Shown: positions 38,229-47,692, numbered from the stretch's first letter. The stretch is 64,000 nucleotides of DNA from Pseudomonas sp. UFMG81 (GCF_015354575.1 NZ_JACAFQ010000003.1:1-64000), one strand, 5' to 3'. Numbers and translations: made by a program. Notes: generated by a model from the sequence alone, not told the origin.

Positions 38229-38690
38229 TCAGACCAGACCCTTGGGGCTTGGGCCGAAACGGTTGTTGCCGGGCGTGCCGTCCTGGATCAGGAACACCAG
38301 GTTGACGATCGGCACCAGTAGCCACCAGCCACTGTGGTCGTTGTCGTGCAGGCGACGCACGCCCACGGCGATGCTCGGGATCAGGATCGCCAGGTTGTAC
38401 ACCAGGCCCAGCAACGGGGTAGTGCCAAGCGCGTTGTCGATGAAGCCGACGGCGATTGTGATCAGGAAGTTGATCAGCACGAACATCCAGTATTCCTTGC
38501 GGCGTGCACGGCCTTTGAATACGGCGTACTTCTTCAAGACTTCGAGGTAGGGCGTGCCGCTGCTCACTTCGGCGGTACCCACGAAGGCACCGTTGGTGGC
38601 AGTGGCAGCCTGGGGTGCGCCGCAGCCTGGGCAGCTCAGGGCCGATTGATGGATCTGTTTGGCGCAGCCACGGCAGAACACCATGCTCAT
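38229..38690 (-). CDS. Zinc-ribbon DUF805 membrane protein
   Basis: A 153-residue protein with an N-terminal zinc ribbon (MVFCRGCAKQIHQSALSCPGCGAPQ, CxxC...CxxC) and a DUF805 membrane domain (FKGRARRKEYWMFVLINFLI ... VGVRRLHDNDHSGWWLLVPIVNLVFLIQDGTPGNNRFGP). DUF805 proteins are small inner-membrane proteins of unknown role. The next gene upstream encodes a second zinc-ribbon membrane protein, 21 bases away, so both are likely one operon. Confidence 0.9.
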   Translation of the reverse strand: MSMVFCRGCAKQIHQSALSCPGCGAPQAATATNGAFVGTAEVSSGTPYLEVLKKYAVFKGRARRKEYWMFVLINFLITIAVGFIDNALGTTPLLGLVYNLAILIPSIAVGVRRLHDNDHSGWWLLVPIVNLVFLIQDGTPGNNRFGPSPKGLV

Positions 38691-38711
38691 TTGTTTTCCC
38701 TCACAGTTGGA

Positions 38712-39068
38712 TTAGCTTGCGGATATCAGGCCGACCAGGCACAGCAGCGAGATGCCTGCCATGACAACGCCGGCGATCGCCAAGCCGTTGCCGGGTTTGT
38801 TCTGGTTGATGCTGATGACGCCGAGGATCAGGCTGGTGCTTGCGAACAGGCCCAGCCCCAGGAGGGTTTCATCCTCCCAGGCGGAATCATCGAACAGGGT
38901 CATGAAACACAGAATGCCAAGCATCAGGGAGACGATACCCATCCACGGCGATTCGCCGCCGGCAGGTTTCGTGGAGGATGTTGCGTGCTGTGGAGCACCG
39001 CATTGGGGGCAGGTAGGTGCCGTTTCGTGCAGCTGTCTGGCACAGCCGCGGCAATAGACCATTGCCAT
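38712..39068 (-). CDS. Zinc-ribbon small membrane protein (DUF4190-like)
   Basis: A 118-residue protein with the same zinc ribbon as its neighbour (MVYCRGCARQLHETAPTCPQCGAPQ) and two to three membrane helices (SLMLGILCFMTLF, GLFASTSLILGVISI, GLAIAGVVMAGISLLCLVGLI). The GNGLAIAGVVMAG motif is typical of DUF4190. The near-identical ribbon suggests duplication of this module. AAAGGATTTGCG precedes ATG 39068. Confidence 0.82.
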   Translation of the reverse strand: MAMVYCRGCARQLHETAPTCPQCGAPQHATSSTKPAGGESPWMGIVSLMLGILCFMTLFDDSAWEDETLLGLGLFASTSLILGVISINQNKPGNGLAIAGVVMAGISLLCLVGLISAS

Positions 39069-39212
39069 CGCAAATCCTTTTGTGGCGTTCGCCGAACGCA
39101 TCCCTGTTCGCATACCGTGTCACCCGTCTGGGTGGCCGGCGCAGAGGTTACCAAACATTTCGTAGGTGGCGAAACAGTGGCGTCAAAAAATCCGAAGGTC
39201 GCCTCGACCCAA

Positions 39213-39236
39213 TTAAAAAGGCGCCCGCAGGCGCCT
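39213..39236 (-). terminator. Intrinsic terminator of the M20 peptidase gene
   Basis: AGGCGCC at 39219-39225 and GGCGCCT at 39230-39236 pair; on the minus strand the stem is followed by a T-run (TTTTTAATT). Confidence 0.85.
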
Positions 39237-39290
39237 GATGCTCTTTAGTTAAGTCAGATGGGGCCGCCGGGCGGCCCTAGGCCGCGAGCC

Positions 39291-41021
39291 TCAGAGCTTG
39301 GGCATCTGCCCGATCCGCGCCACCATCTCGCTGACGATCTGCAGATCGAGCATGAACTGCTCCACGGTCTTGAACTCGTTGTCGTTGTGCCCGGTGTACT
39401 TCACGTCCGGCATGGCCAGGCCGAACTGCACGCCGTTGGGCAGGTCGTGTACCGAGGTGGCGCCGGCGGAGGTGCCGAACTCGTGCTTCATGCCCAGGTT
39501 CTCGCTGGCCACGGCCAGCAGCGCCTTGACCCACTCGCCCTCCGGGTTGCGGTACATCGGCTCGTCCATGCTGTAGTCGAAGGCCACCTGGGTCTTGCTC
39601 TTGGCTACCCATTGGTCGAGCTTGCCGGAAATCTCGGACTTGAGGGTGGCCAGCGCCTTGCCTTTGGGGATCCGCAGGTTCACCGCCAGCTTCAGCGCCT
39701 TGTCGTCCAGGCCGACGAAGGTCAGCGAGGTGGTCAGCGGGCCCATGAAATCATCCTTGAAGCCTACGCCGAGTTTATTGCCCAGGTAGTCCAGGCCCCA
39801 GTTGTCGGCGGCATAGCGGGCGGCGTCGGTGATGTGGTTGTGCTTGAGCGGCACCTGCTTGCCCAGGCCATTGAGGAAGTCGAGCATGCGTGCCACCGGG
39901 TTGACCCCCGACTCGGGCTCGGAGGAGTGCGCCGATACGCCGGTTACGGTCAGCAATACCTGCTTGCCCGCGACCTTGGCATCGATGCTGAAGTCGCCAC
40001 CGTGCTTCTTCACGTACTCGGCGCCGGCCTTGTTCAGGGCCTTGGCCAGGTCGGCCGGCTTGTCGCCGATCAGGGTCGCCACCGAGCTGCCGGGGATCTG
40101 GTTGGTGGCCAGGCCGCCGGTGAGGTTGACCACTTCGGCGCCTTTGCCGCTGCCGGCGCGCTTGGCGAAGGTGGCCATGACCGTGCCGTAGCCTTTCTCG
40201 GCGATCACTACTGGGTAGCCGCCATCCAGTGCCAGGTTGTAGTCGGGCGTGGCGTTACGCTCGAAGTAGTAGGGGATGGCGTCGCCGGTGGTTTCTTCGG
40301 TGGTGTCCACCAGCAGCTTGAACTGGCGCGCCAGCGGCAGTTTCTCGTCCTTGGCCACTTTCAGCGCATAGAGCGCGACGACGATGCCGTTCTTGTCGTC
40401 CTCGGTGCCACGGCCGTACATGCGGTCGCCCACCAGGGTGACCTTGAACGGGTCGAGCTTGGTGCCGTCGGCAAGCTTCCAGTTTTCCGGGGTGACCGGT
40501 ACCACGTCGGCGTGGGCATGGATGCCGATGACTTCCTTGCCCTCGCCGAGGGAGATCTCGTAGACGCGGTTGTCGACGTTGCGGAACGTCAGGCCGAAGC
40601 CCTCGGCCAGGGCCTTGATCTTGTCGGCGATCTTGAGGAACTCGGGGTTCTCGTGCTGCGCCACGCCGTCTTTGCGGTAGGTGGGGATCTCCACCAGCTC
40701 GCGCAGGGTCTGGGTGGCGGCCTTGCCGTACTTGATGCGGGTGTACAGGCCCAGCAGGCGGTTGATTTCGTCCTGCTGCTCGGCAGTGAGCGGCTTGCCG
40801 GCCAGGTACAGCTTGAGGGTTTCATCGAGCTTGTCGACCTTGGCCAGGTCACTGCCGGCCAGCTTGCCGAGGAACTGCTTGAAGTCGGCCGGGTCGCTGC
40901 CGTCGTAGGCCTTGATGATGGCGGCGGACTGTTGCTGGGACAAGTTGGCCTGGGCCGGGATCGAGAACAGGGCCACGCTGGCCAGCAGCAACGACGCGGC
41001 GGAGAGCTTGGTAAATGGCAT
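39291..41021 (-). CDS. Exported M20-family dipeptidase
   Basis: A 576-residue metallopeptidase with signal peptide (MPFTKLSAASLLLASVALFSIPAQA). Zinc-site motifs of M20 are in order: HAHADVVPV, GRGTEDDKNG, DTTEETTGD, then SAHSSEPESGVNP in the lid domain and a final His region (GHNDNEFKTVEQF). Probably cleaves dipeptides in the periplasm. ATG 41021 is chosen because AAGGA is too close to the ATG four codons upstream at 41033; either is possible. Own terminator downstream. Confidence 0.9.
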   Translation of the reverse strand: MPFTKLSAASLLLASVALFSIPAQANLSQQQSAAIIKAYDGSDPADFKQFLGKLAGSDLAKVDKLDETLKLYLAGKPLTAEQQDEINRLLGLYTRIKYGKAATQTLRELVEIPTYRKDGVAQHENPEFLKIADKIKALAEGFGLTFRNVDNRVYEISLGEGKEVIGIHAHADVVPVTPENWKLADGTKLDPFKVTLVGDRMYGRGTEDDKNGIVVALYALKVAKDEKLPLARQFKLLVDTTEETTGDAIPYYFERNATPDYNLALDGGYPVVIAEKGYGTVMATFAKRAGSGKGAEVVNLTGGLATNQIPGSSVATLIGDKPADLAKALNKAGAEYVKKHGGDFSIDAKVAGKQVLLTVTGVSAHSSEPESGVNPVARMLDFLNGLGKQVPLKHNHITDAARYAADNWGLDYLGNKLGVGFKDDFMGPLTTSLTFVGLDDKALKLAVNLRIPKGKALATLKSEISGKLDQWVAKSKTQVAFDYSMDEPMYRNPEGEWVKALLAVASENLGMKHEFGTSAGATSVHDLPNGVQFGLAMPDVKYTGHNDNEFKTVEQFMLDLQIVSEMVARIGQMPKL

Positions 41022-41190
41022 GGGCGTGCGCATTCCTTTGCAAGGGTTTGAGGGGGTCCGTTTACGCAAACGGAAGAGGCCAACGCTACCACCAATGACG
41101 CGCTGAAGGGGAGAGGTGGCAATGTGCGCTCAAGCACAAACGAAACAGCTTTCATGCAGCGGCGAAACAGGAGGTCTGCAGGCCATATAC

Positions 41191-41209
41191 AAAAATGCGT
41201 ATCATTAGC
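41191..41209 (-). promoter_or_regulatory. Fur-box-like site upstream of the DUF3857 gene
   Basis: Read on the minus strand, GCTAATGATACGCATTTTT agrees with the 19-base Fur consensus at 14 positions by hand alignment. It lies between the divergent M20 peptidase and DUF3857 genes, about 40 bases before the ATG of the latter. A single site without experimental support. Confidence 0.35.
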
Positions 41210-41248
41210 GTTTTTCAGCGGTACCCCGCGTTACCGAGAAGGATCCTC

Positions 41249-43102
41249 ATGTTGATGAAATACTTTGCACCCCTGGCCGGGGTGCTCGCATTCGCCCTCG
41301 CCTGCATCAGCCCCGCCCAAGCGCGTGACGATGGAACCGACCACTCCGTTACCCTCGAGAAGGTTATCCAGGCCTATACCGTCCAGGCCGATGGCAGCTT
41401 CCAACTTGAGGTAGAAACGGTCACCCGCATCAACGAGGAACGGGCCATCCAGGCCAAGGCGCAGCAACCCCTGAGCTACAACCGCTCGTTCGAAACCCTC
41501 GAGGTCGTCGAAGCATTCACTCGCAAACCCGATGGCCGCACGGTCAAGGTGGATGCCTCGCAGATCAAGGAGCAGCAGGAGCGGGCTTCATCCTTCGCCC
41601 CAATGTTCCAGGACTCGCGGGTGAAGGTGGTGATCTTCCCGGAGGTCGCGGTCGGCGACCAACTGGTGCTGCGCTACAAGCTTCATCGCACCACTGCGCT
41701 GTTCCCCGGGCAGTTCGAAGACATCACCTCGCCGGACTTCCACCCAGTGCAGCAATTCACGCTCCTCTACGACCTGCCAGCGGACATGCCACTGTTCGCC
41801 GACGCCCGTGGCTTCAAGGCTTCGGCCCCCAAGGCCGGCAAGGGCCGCAAGGCCTACCGCTGGGACTTCGTGCCCACCGAGCGGGCCCGGACCGAGGCAG
41901 GCTCGGTGTCTTATCTGGACTATGGCCAGTACCTGGCCGTGTCGACGTTCAAGGACTATTCGGCGCTGGCGGCCGCCTATCAGGCCCGTGCCGGGGTAGA
42001 GGTAACGCCCGCCATCGCCGCCTTGGCCGCACAGTTGACCGAGCACCTGCCCAGCGCGCGGGAGAAGGCCTACAAACTCAACGACTGGGTGCGTGAGAAC
42101 ATCCGCTATGTGGCCGTCTATGTCGGCCCCGGCGGCGTGGTGCCCCATTCAGCGCAGAGCGTGCTGGACAACCGCTACGGCGATTGCAAGGACCATGTGG
42201 CGCTGCTCGAAGCGCTGCTCAAGGCGGCCGGGATCGAAAGCTCGCCCGCCTTGATCAACCTGGGCAACGCCTACACGCTGCCCAAGGTGCCCACACTGGG
42301 CGTGCTCAACCACGTGCTGACCTACATCCCAAGCCTGGACTTGTACCTGGATTCGACCGACCCCTCGATCGCCGCTGGTTACCTGCCCCTGCCAGACCTG
42401 GACAAGCCGGTGCTGCTGACCGCCTCGGGCGCGTTCGGTAAAACCCCGGCCAGCCAGCTCAACAAGCAGTCGGGCGAAATGCTGTTCAAGGTCCAGGGCA
42501 CCGGTGCCGCAGACTTCACCAGCGCCTCGGTCATCGAAGGTTGGGCCAGCGAGTTCAGCCGCTACAGCGCCAAGTCGATGCAGCCGGCCGACCTCGACCG
42601 GATGGTCGAGCAGGTGCTCAACGCCTATGGGCAACGGGGCAGCGGCAAGCTGCTGATTCAGCCGTCGGTGGAGCCCGAGCAGTTTCGCAGCAAGGTCGAG
42701 GGGCGCAGCGAAAACCTGGTCAACCTGCCGGGCCCGGTCGGGGTGCAGGCATTCAGCAGCCTGGTCGGTGGCATTGCGCAGACGGTGTACGGTTTCGCCG
42801 CCGAGAACGAACGCACCCAAGCGTTCATCTGCCTGGCCAATGAAGCGGTGGAACAATCGCGCTTCGAGTTCCCGGCCGAAGTCACCATCCTGGCGACGCC
42901 CAAACCGGTTGCCGTGCAGGATGCCAGCTTCGACTACAGCGCCCAGTACAGCCGTGATGGCAACGCCGTGGTCATCGAGCGCCGCCTGCGGTTCAAGCAC
43001 CCGAAAGCGGTGTGCACGCCGGAGGAGTTCAAGGCCATGAAGCCGACCATCGAAACCATGGTCAAGGACCTGCAAGGGCAGATCATCGTGCAGGCAAGTT
43101 GA
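41249..43102 (+). CDS. Exported DUF3857 and transglutaminase-like protein
   Basis: A 617-residue protein with a signal peptide (MLMKYFAPLAGVLAFALACISPAQARD), a DUF3857 domain (about 30-200, with YTVQADGSFQLEVETVTRINEERAIQ) and a transglutaminase-like core: DNRYGDCKDHVALLEALLKAAGIESSPALI holds the Cys, and LNHVLTYIPSLDLYLDSTDP the His and Asp. Such proteins are periplasmic and may handle peptides or oxidised substrates. AAGGA precedes ATG 41249. The next small membrane gene is 38 bases downstream. Confidence 0.88.
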   Translation: MLMKYFAPLAGVLAFALACISPAQARDDGTDHSVTLEKVIQAYTVQADGSFQLEVETVTRINEERAIQAKAQQPLSYNRSFETLEVVEAFTRKPDGRTVKVDASQIKEQQERASSFAPMFQDSRVKVVIFPEVAVGDQLVLRYKLHRTTALFPGQFEDITSPDFHPVQQFTLLYDLPADMPLFADARGFKASAPKAGKGRKAYRWDFVPTERARTEAGSVSYLDYGQYLAVSTFKDYSALAAAYQARAGVEVTPAIAALAAQLTEHLPSAREKAYKLNDWVRENIRYVAVYVGPGGVVPHSAQSVLDNRYGDCKDHVALLEALLKAAGIESSPALINLGNAYTLPKVPTLGVLNHVLTYIPSLDLYLDSTDPSIAAGYLPLPDLDKPVLLTASGAFGKTPASQLNKQSGEMLFKVQGTGAADFTSASVIEGWASEFSRYSAKSMQPADLDRMVEQVLNAYGQRGSGKLLIQPSVEPEQFRSKVEGRSENLVNLPGPVGVQAFSSLVGGIAQTVYGFAAENERTQAFICLANEAVEQSRFEFPAEVTILATPKPVAVQDASFDYSAQYSRDGNAVVIERRLRFKHPKAVCTPEEFKAMKPTIETMVKDLQGQIIVQAS

Positions 43103-43140
43103 GGTCGCGTGCAGCGACTTTCGGTTGAGGAGTAGTACCG

Positions 43141-43422
43141 ATGGTGTTCGATGGATTCGCCCTGCTCAATGGCCTGTGGGGCTTCATCTGTGTGGCGGTG
43201 ATCACGCCGATCCTGGCCAACCGCAAGTACGGCCTGTGCGCGCTGTTGGCCCTGCTGCTTTGCGCAGGTTGGGCGCTGTTGCTGCACGACTACAGGCGGA
43301 TGCCCGTCGACGAGTCATTGCTCAGAAGTGCAGGCGTGGTGCTGCTCAACGTTGCGATCGCCTTCCTGCTGGTGCACTTCGTTCATCGCAAGCGCTCGCT
43401 CAAGGACTTGCTCCGGCGCTGA
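43141..43422 (+). CDS. Small membrane protein after the DUF3857 gene
   Basis: A 93-residue protein with three hydrophobic segments (residues 6-25, 31-48 and 64-82) and a basic C terminus (HRKRSLKDLLRR). GAGGAG precedes the ATG. Likely co-transcribed with the DUF3857 gene. No known family recognised. Confidence 0.75.
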   Translation: MVFDGFALLNGLWGFICVAVITPILANRKYGLCALLALLLCAGWALLLHDYRRMPVDESLLRSAGVVLLNVAIAFLLVHFVHRKRSLKDLLRR

Positions 43423-43428
43423 AGCGCA

Positions 43429-44292
43429 TCATGGCCCCGCGCGGCAAAGGGCGGGTTCGGCGAGTAGCCCGGGCCAGCGTCGCCCCCAGTCATCACCATG
43501 ACGCATGCCAGGTACTGCGCGCACTTGCGCACAGTCACCGGCCACGGCCTGGGTGAAGCGCAAGGCGATTACCCCCGGTACGACATCATCTTCGGTCCCG
43601 AAGTAATGAACCTGAGGCAGCCCGTGCAGCCGGGCGGCGCTGTCGATGGGGTTGAGCGAGGCGGGCATGGGGGTGGTCCTGTGCAACCGGTTGAACTCGC
43701 CGACATCGAGATTGCCCGCCACCGTGCGCAGGCTGGCCACGTCCGTCCGCCGGGCGGCAAGCAGCGCGGCAATGGCGCCGCCACCGGAATAGCCGACCAG
43801 GTGCAGCGGCTGCTTGGGTAACTGCCGGGCGTAGTGCTGCACGGCCTGATCCATGGCCTGCACCACCTCCTCGGCAAAACGCTTCCCCGTCCAGTACGCC
43901 ACGGTGCAGTGCGGATTGTCGGCGCGTCGGGCGAATTGGCAGGGGCGGGCGAGGTACAGCACATTGGCGCTTGGGTCGGCCGCGGCCAGGGCCAGCCCCT
44001 GTGGATTGACGGGGGTGGGATCGTCCGACGGTTGCGAGCGGGTACGGAAGGCCAGCCCATCGCCTTCGATGTACACCGTCAGCGGCAGGTCCTGCCGCGT
44101 GATCCGGGCAAAACTGGTCAGCACGAAGCTGTCGGTACGCACCTGTTCGCGCGCCAGGCCGGCTGCGCGGGCAAGGGCGTCGGCGTGCTGGCTGCGCTGC
44201 TCTGGCGAGGGCAGCGTGGTGCAGCCGGGCAGTAGCAGGCTGGCAAGCAGCGCGGCTATGCCCATGCCATGGACCAAGGGATGTGTGCGCAT
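43429..44292 (-). CDS. Alpha/beta-hydrolase lipoprotein
   Basis: A 287-residue lipoprotein: signal peptide with lipobox LLPGC near residue 24, then an alpha/beta-hydrolase domain with the nucleophile elbow GYSGGG near residue 168, an acid in GTEDDVVPG and a His in MRHGDDW near the end. Oxyanion part VYIEGDGLAF near residue 75. Acts on the inner face of the outer membrane or the periplasm. Substrate unknown; lies 50 bases downstream of the autotransporter gene on the same strand. Confidence 0.85.
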   Translation of the reverse strand: MRTHPLVHGMGIAALLASLLLPGCTTLPSPEQRSQHADALARAAGLAREQVRTDSFVLTSFARITRQDLPLTVYIEGDGLAFRTRSQPSDDPTPVNPQGLALAAADPSANVLYLARPCQFARRADNPHCTVAYWTGKRFAEEVVQAMDQAVQHYARQLPKQPLHLVGYSGGGAIAALLAARRTDVASLRTVAGNLDVGEFNRLHRTTPMPASLNPIDSAARLHGLPQVHYFGTEDDVVPGVIALRFTQAVAGDCAQVRAVPGMRHGDDWGRRWPGLLAEPALCRAGP

Positions 44293-44342
44293 GCTTGCTT
44301 GCCCGTTGCACCGGGCACCCCATGCGAGGCGCCCGGCAGCAC

Positions 44343-47300
44343 TCAGAATGCCCAGCGTGCCTCGACCGATGCCGTCTGGTTGAGGAAGTGGGTGCGTTTT
44401 TCCACATCGTAGCGTGCCGACAGCTGCAACTGCTCGTTGGCCTGGTAGCTCAGGGCGGTGGCGCCGCGTGCCAGCCAGCGCTGGGGCTCGCCCGACACGG
44501 TGGTGAACGCTGCGCCCGGCGCACCGGCGAAGGCCGTGGTGATCGCGTCACGTTCGGCGAGGAAGTCGTAGCCGGCGCCCAGCAGGGCGCTGACCTTCAA
44601 CCGTTCGCTCAGGTCATGCTCAAGCTTGCCGTCCAGGCCCAGGATGAACTGGTCGGTGCTGCGGCTCTTGGCATTCAGGTTCAGCTCCTGGGCGCCGGTT
44701 TCGCGGTAGTCCTCATCCTTGATCCAGGTGTAGTCCGCGCGTACCGAGGGGGTGATGCGGGTGGCCTGGGTCAGGCTGTAGGTGCGGTCCAGGGCCACAC
44801 CGGCGTGGGCGGTCCAGCTGTCGTAACGGGACTTGGCGCGCAGGCCGGCGAAGTCGATGTCGCGCGTGCCTTCGTTGCGGTTCTTGCCGCCGTCGACCTG
44901 CAGGCGAAGGTCGGTGACGTCGTCGATGTGGTAGATGCCATAGCCCACCAGCTGGTAGACATCGGTGTCCAGGCTCTGGCGCGTGCTGCCGCCACGGGTG
45001 CGGGTGTCGGCGTTGGCGTAGACGAAGGCGCTGCCCAGGGTCCAGCTGTCGCTGAACGCCGCGTCGGCACCAATGGCCAGGCCGCCGACGTTGGTGCGCG
45101 CGCCGTCCGCGCCGCCGCTGCTTTCCAGGTCGGCCCAGGAGCCGAACGGCTTGATCCACAGGTGCTGCTCGGTCAGGGCCAGGTCACCCGAGGCGGCGCC
45201 GCGCAAGGTGTCGCCACGCACTTCGATGAGGCGGTTGACCGAGGTCAGGGCGGTCTTGGCGGCCACGGTGGAGCCCCCGGCCATCAATGGCAGGGCTTCG
45301 CTGGCGGCCTGGGATACCTCGGCCTGGGTGCTCAGGGGGATGAAGCGGCTGGCCAGCCCACTGGCAGGGGCGCTGGCGATCACGCCGTCGAGCACGGCGG
45401 CGGCGCCGACAGCCGGGGTGTTGCCCAATGCCTGAACGCTACCGCGCACGGTGTTGTGGCCGGGCGAGGAGCCGCCTGCGCTGTTGTGGCCACCCACCAC
45501 ATTGAGGTCGACGCTGTTGCCGGTGTAGGTCGGGGTGAAGTCGAACAGCAAGCTGTTGTCGGTGACCTGGCTGAAGCGACCGGAGACCGTGCCCGTGGTG
45601 CTGACCACATTGCCCAGGCGGTTGTTGCCGGCCAGGGTATTGCCGGCTTTCACGTCGATATCCAGGGTGCCGTCCAGCTGGGCATTGCCGTTCACCTGGA
45701 GGGCGCCGTACTGGCTGGCGCTGAGGGCGCCGACACGCAGCACGCCGCTGGCCTGTTGGGTGAAGTCGCCGACAGTCAGCGTGGCATAGGGCGAGCCGGC
45801 GCTGCCCACGCTCAGCAGGCCGCTGTTGTTCAGGCTGCCGCCAATACGCGCGGCGCCAGCGTTGAGCGTGGCGCCCTGAGCGATGTTGACCGAGCCCAGC
45901 AGGCTGGCGCCATCGGCCAGTTGCAGGGTGCCGGCCTTGACGCTCCAGGCTTTGCCCCAGCTGTCGGTGCCGGTGAGGGTCCAAACGCTGCTGCCCTCTT
46001 TCTCGAAGGCGCCGAAGCCCTGGTACTGCTTGTCACTGCCCACGTCGCCCAGGTTGCCCAGGTCGAAGGTGTCGGGGCCGTCACGCTCATCCCAGCTGCC
46101 GCCCAGTATCAGCACGTCCGAACCGGTGCCATCGGTGGTGACCTTGCCATTGATGACCGAGAACGGGCCGAGCACCAGGCGGTTGTTGCCCAACAGCAGT
46201 TCGATGGCGTCCTGCTGCTCGCCACTGCCGCCATTGGCGTAGCCGCCGGAAATGGTGCCGTAGTTGTAGACGGTCGAGTTGCCCAGGCCGATGACGCCCA
46301 CGCCGCCCCAGCCGAACTGGCCGCTGGCGCCATCGGCGCCCTTGGTGCCCGCGTTGATCGGGCCCAGGTTGCCGGTGCCGCCTTGGCCGCCGATACCTCC
46401 GGCACCTCCCGTGCCGCCGTTGCCACCTTGGATCAGGCTGTGGTTGACCACCTGCAGGTTTTGGCCAAACACACCGTGCCCACCCGTGCCGCCGCTGCCA
46501 CCATCGCCCCCACGGCCACCGTTGCCACCGTTGGAAGAGGCGATGCTGCCGACGCCACTGTTGCCACCCGCGCCGCCCGCGCCACCTTGCACGCCGTTGG
46601 AGCCGTTGCCGCCGATGATCATCGCGTAGTTGGTCAGGCTGATGTTGTCGGCGAAGAAGCCCGAGCCACCGTTGGCGCCGTAGCCGCCGGCACCGCCCGC
46701 GCCGCCATTGCCCCCGCTGAGCGGTATCGGGGTGCTGCCGGACGCACCGGCGTTACCCCCTCTGCCGCCGGCACCGGAGACTGCGGTGGTGATGCCCTGG
46801 CCGCCCCACACCGTGGCCATGTTGGTCACGCTGAAACCGTTGCCGGTGATGGCGGACTGGCCATCAGGCTGGCCGACCAGCGCACCGAGGCCGCCATTGC
46901 TGCCGCTGCCGCCTGCCGTGCCGAGGGTACCCGGCATGCCGAAGGTGCCATCGATGCCATTGGCGCCGTTGCTGCCGTTGTAAGGGCTGACGGTGCCCGA
47001 GCGTGCGCCGATGTAGATACCGGTCAATGTCGCGCCGATGGCGCCGTCGAGGGTCAGCATCTTGCTGTCGCCCCGCAGGCTGGCGCCGCTGATGTTCACA
47101 GGGGCGCTGGCCTGGAGGCGCGTGGTGGCATTCAGGTCGATGGGGCTGGCGTTGTTCAGCGCGATGCTGGACACGGACGGCGCAATGCTCACCGTACTCA
47201 TGTGTTGCAGCGCGTCGCGCAGCGAACCTGGCCCTGAGTCGGCGCCCGTGGTGACGGTGTACAGCGGTGTGGCCGACAGGCCGGAGGCAACGCCCAGTGA

Positions 47301-47381
47301 TAACAGCGCCAGGGGCCAGGCTGCGTGCTTGGCTGCACCAGGACGTGTGTTCCATACCAGGCGGTAGAGGGCCTTGCTCAT
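44343..47381 (-). CDS. Glycine-rich autotransporter
   Basis: A 1012-residue type V secreted protein. The N terminus (MSKALYRLVWNTRPGAAKHAAWPLALLSLG) resembles an extended signal peptide. The passenger starts with GADSGPGSLRDALQ and has a long Gly-rich region (about residues 120-375, GGAGGAGG type), then PL-like beta-helix repeats (TLQLADGASLLGSVNIAQGATLNAGAARIGG). The C-terminal barrel (about 740-1012) ends in RWAF with a terminal Phe, as needed for outer-membrane assembly. Adhesion or aggregation is likely but inferred. Confidence 0.9.
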   Translation of the reverse strand: MSKALYRLVWNTRPGAAKHAAWPLALLSLGVASGLSATPLYTVTTGADSGPGSLRDALQHMSTVSIAPSVSSIALNNASPIDLNATTRLQASAPVNISGASLRGDSKMLTLDGAIGATLTGIYIGARSGTVSPYNGSNGANGIDGTFGMPGTLGTAGGSGSNGGLGALVGQPDGQSAITGNGFSVTNMATVWGGQGITTAVSGAGGRGGNAGASGSTPIPLSGGNGGAGGAGGYGANGGSGFFADNISLTNYAMIIGGNGSNGVQGGAGGAGGNSGVGSIASSNGGNGGRGGDGGSGGTGGHGVFGQNLQVVNHSLIQGGNGGTGGAGGIGGQGGTGNLGPINAGTKGADGASGQFGWGGVGVIGLGNSTVYNYGTISGGYANGGSGEQQDAIELLLGNNRLVLGPFSVINGKVTTDGTGSDVLILGGSWDERDGPDTFDLGNLGDVGSDKQYQGFGAFEKEGSSVWTLTGTDSWGKAWSVKAGTLQLADGASLLGSVNIAQGATLNAGAARIGGSLNNSGLLSVGSAGSPYATLTVGDFTQQASGVLRVGALSASQYGALQVNGNAQLDGTLDIDVKAGNTLAGNNRLGNVVSTTGTVSGRFSQVTDNSLLFDFTPTYTGNSVDLNVVGGHNSAGGSSPGHNTVRGSVQALGNTPAVGAAAVLDGVIASAPASGLASRFIPLSTQAEVSQAASEALPLMAGGSTVAAKTALTSVNRLIEVRGDTLRGAASGDLALTEQHLWIKPFGSWADLESSGGADGARTNVGGLAIGADAAFSDSWTLGSAFVYANADTRTRGGSTRQSLDTDVYQLVGYGIYHIDDVTDLRLQVDGGKNRNEGTRDIDFAGLRAKSRYDSWTAHAGVALDRTYSLTQATRITPSVRADYTWIKDEDYRETGAQELNLNAKSRSTDQFILGLDGKLEHDLSERLKVSALLGAGYDFLAERDAITTAFAGAPGAAFTTVSGEPQRWLARGATALSYQANEQLQLSARYDVEKRTHFLNQTASVEARWAF

Positions 47382-47615
47382 GTGTGCGTCATTCCTTGCC
47401 TTTGGCGTTTTGCTGGCGCTGGGCTCGAAAGCAGCCTGGCCTGTCAGACAGCGAGTGAGTGGCGGCTCACGATGGGATGGTGGCTATGTGATATCGCCGG
47501 CGCGCATCATGCCAAATTTTCAGGAAAACGCTACTGATTCGCCGCAGGTAAACAGGGCGATTGAGCAAAGACGAAGAGGAGGGTGAAACGCAGCCCGTGG
47601 GATGGGCGAGAAGGG

Positions 47616-47692
47616 TGGCGCACTCGGCGGGATTCGAACCCACGACCCCTGCCTTCGGAGGGCAGTACTCTATCCAGCTGAGCTACGAGTGC
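47616..47692 (-). tRNA. tRNA-Arg, anticodon CCG
   Basis: 77 bases on the minus strand that fold as a cloverleaf: acceptor GCACTCG/CGAGTGC, D arm with AGCTCAGCTGGATAGAG, anticodon stem CTGCC/GGCAG around CTCCGAA (anticodon CCG), T arm GTGGGTTCGAATCCC and encoded CCA at 47616-47618. Reads CGG codons. It lies between the autotransporter gene and the GntR regulator gene; tRNA genes are common places for accessory DNA to enter. Confidence 0.95.

Noticed and set aside
44283-47237. A 984-codon plus-strand frame opposite the autotransporter
   Set aside because: Low-complexity Ala/Gly product created by the repeat codons of the real gene; no ribosome site.
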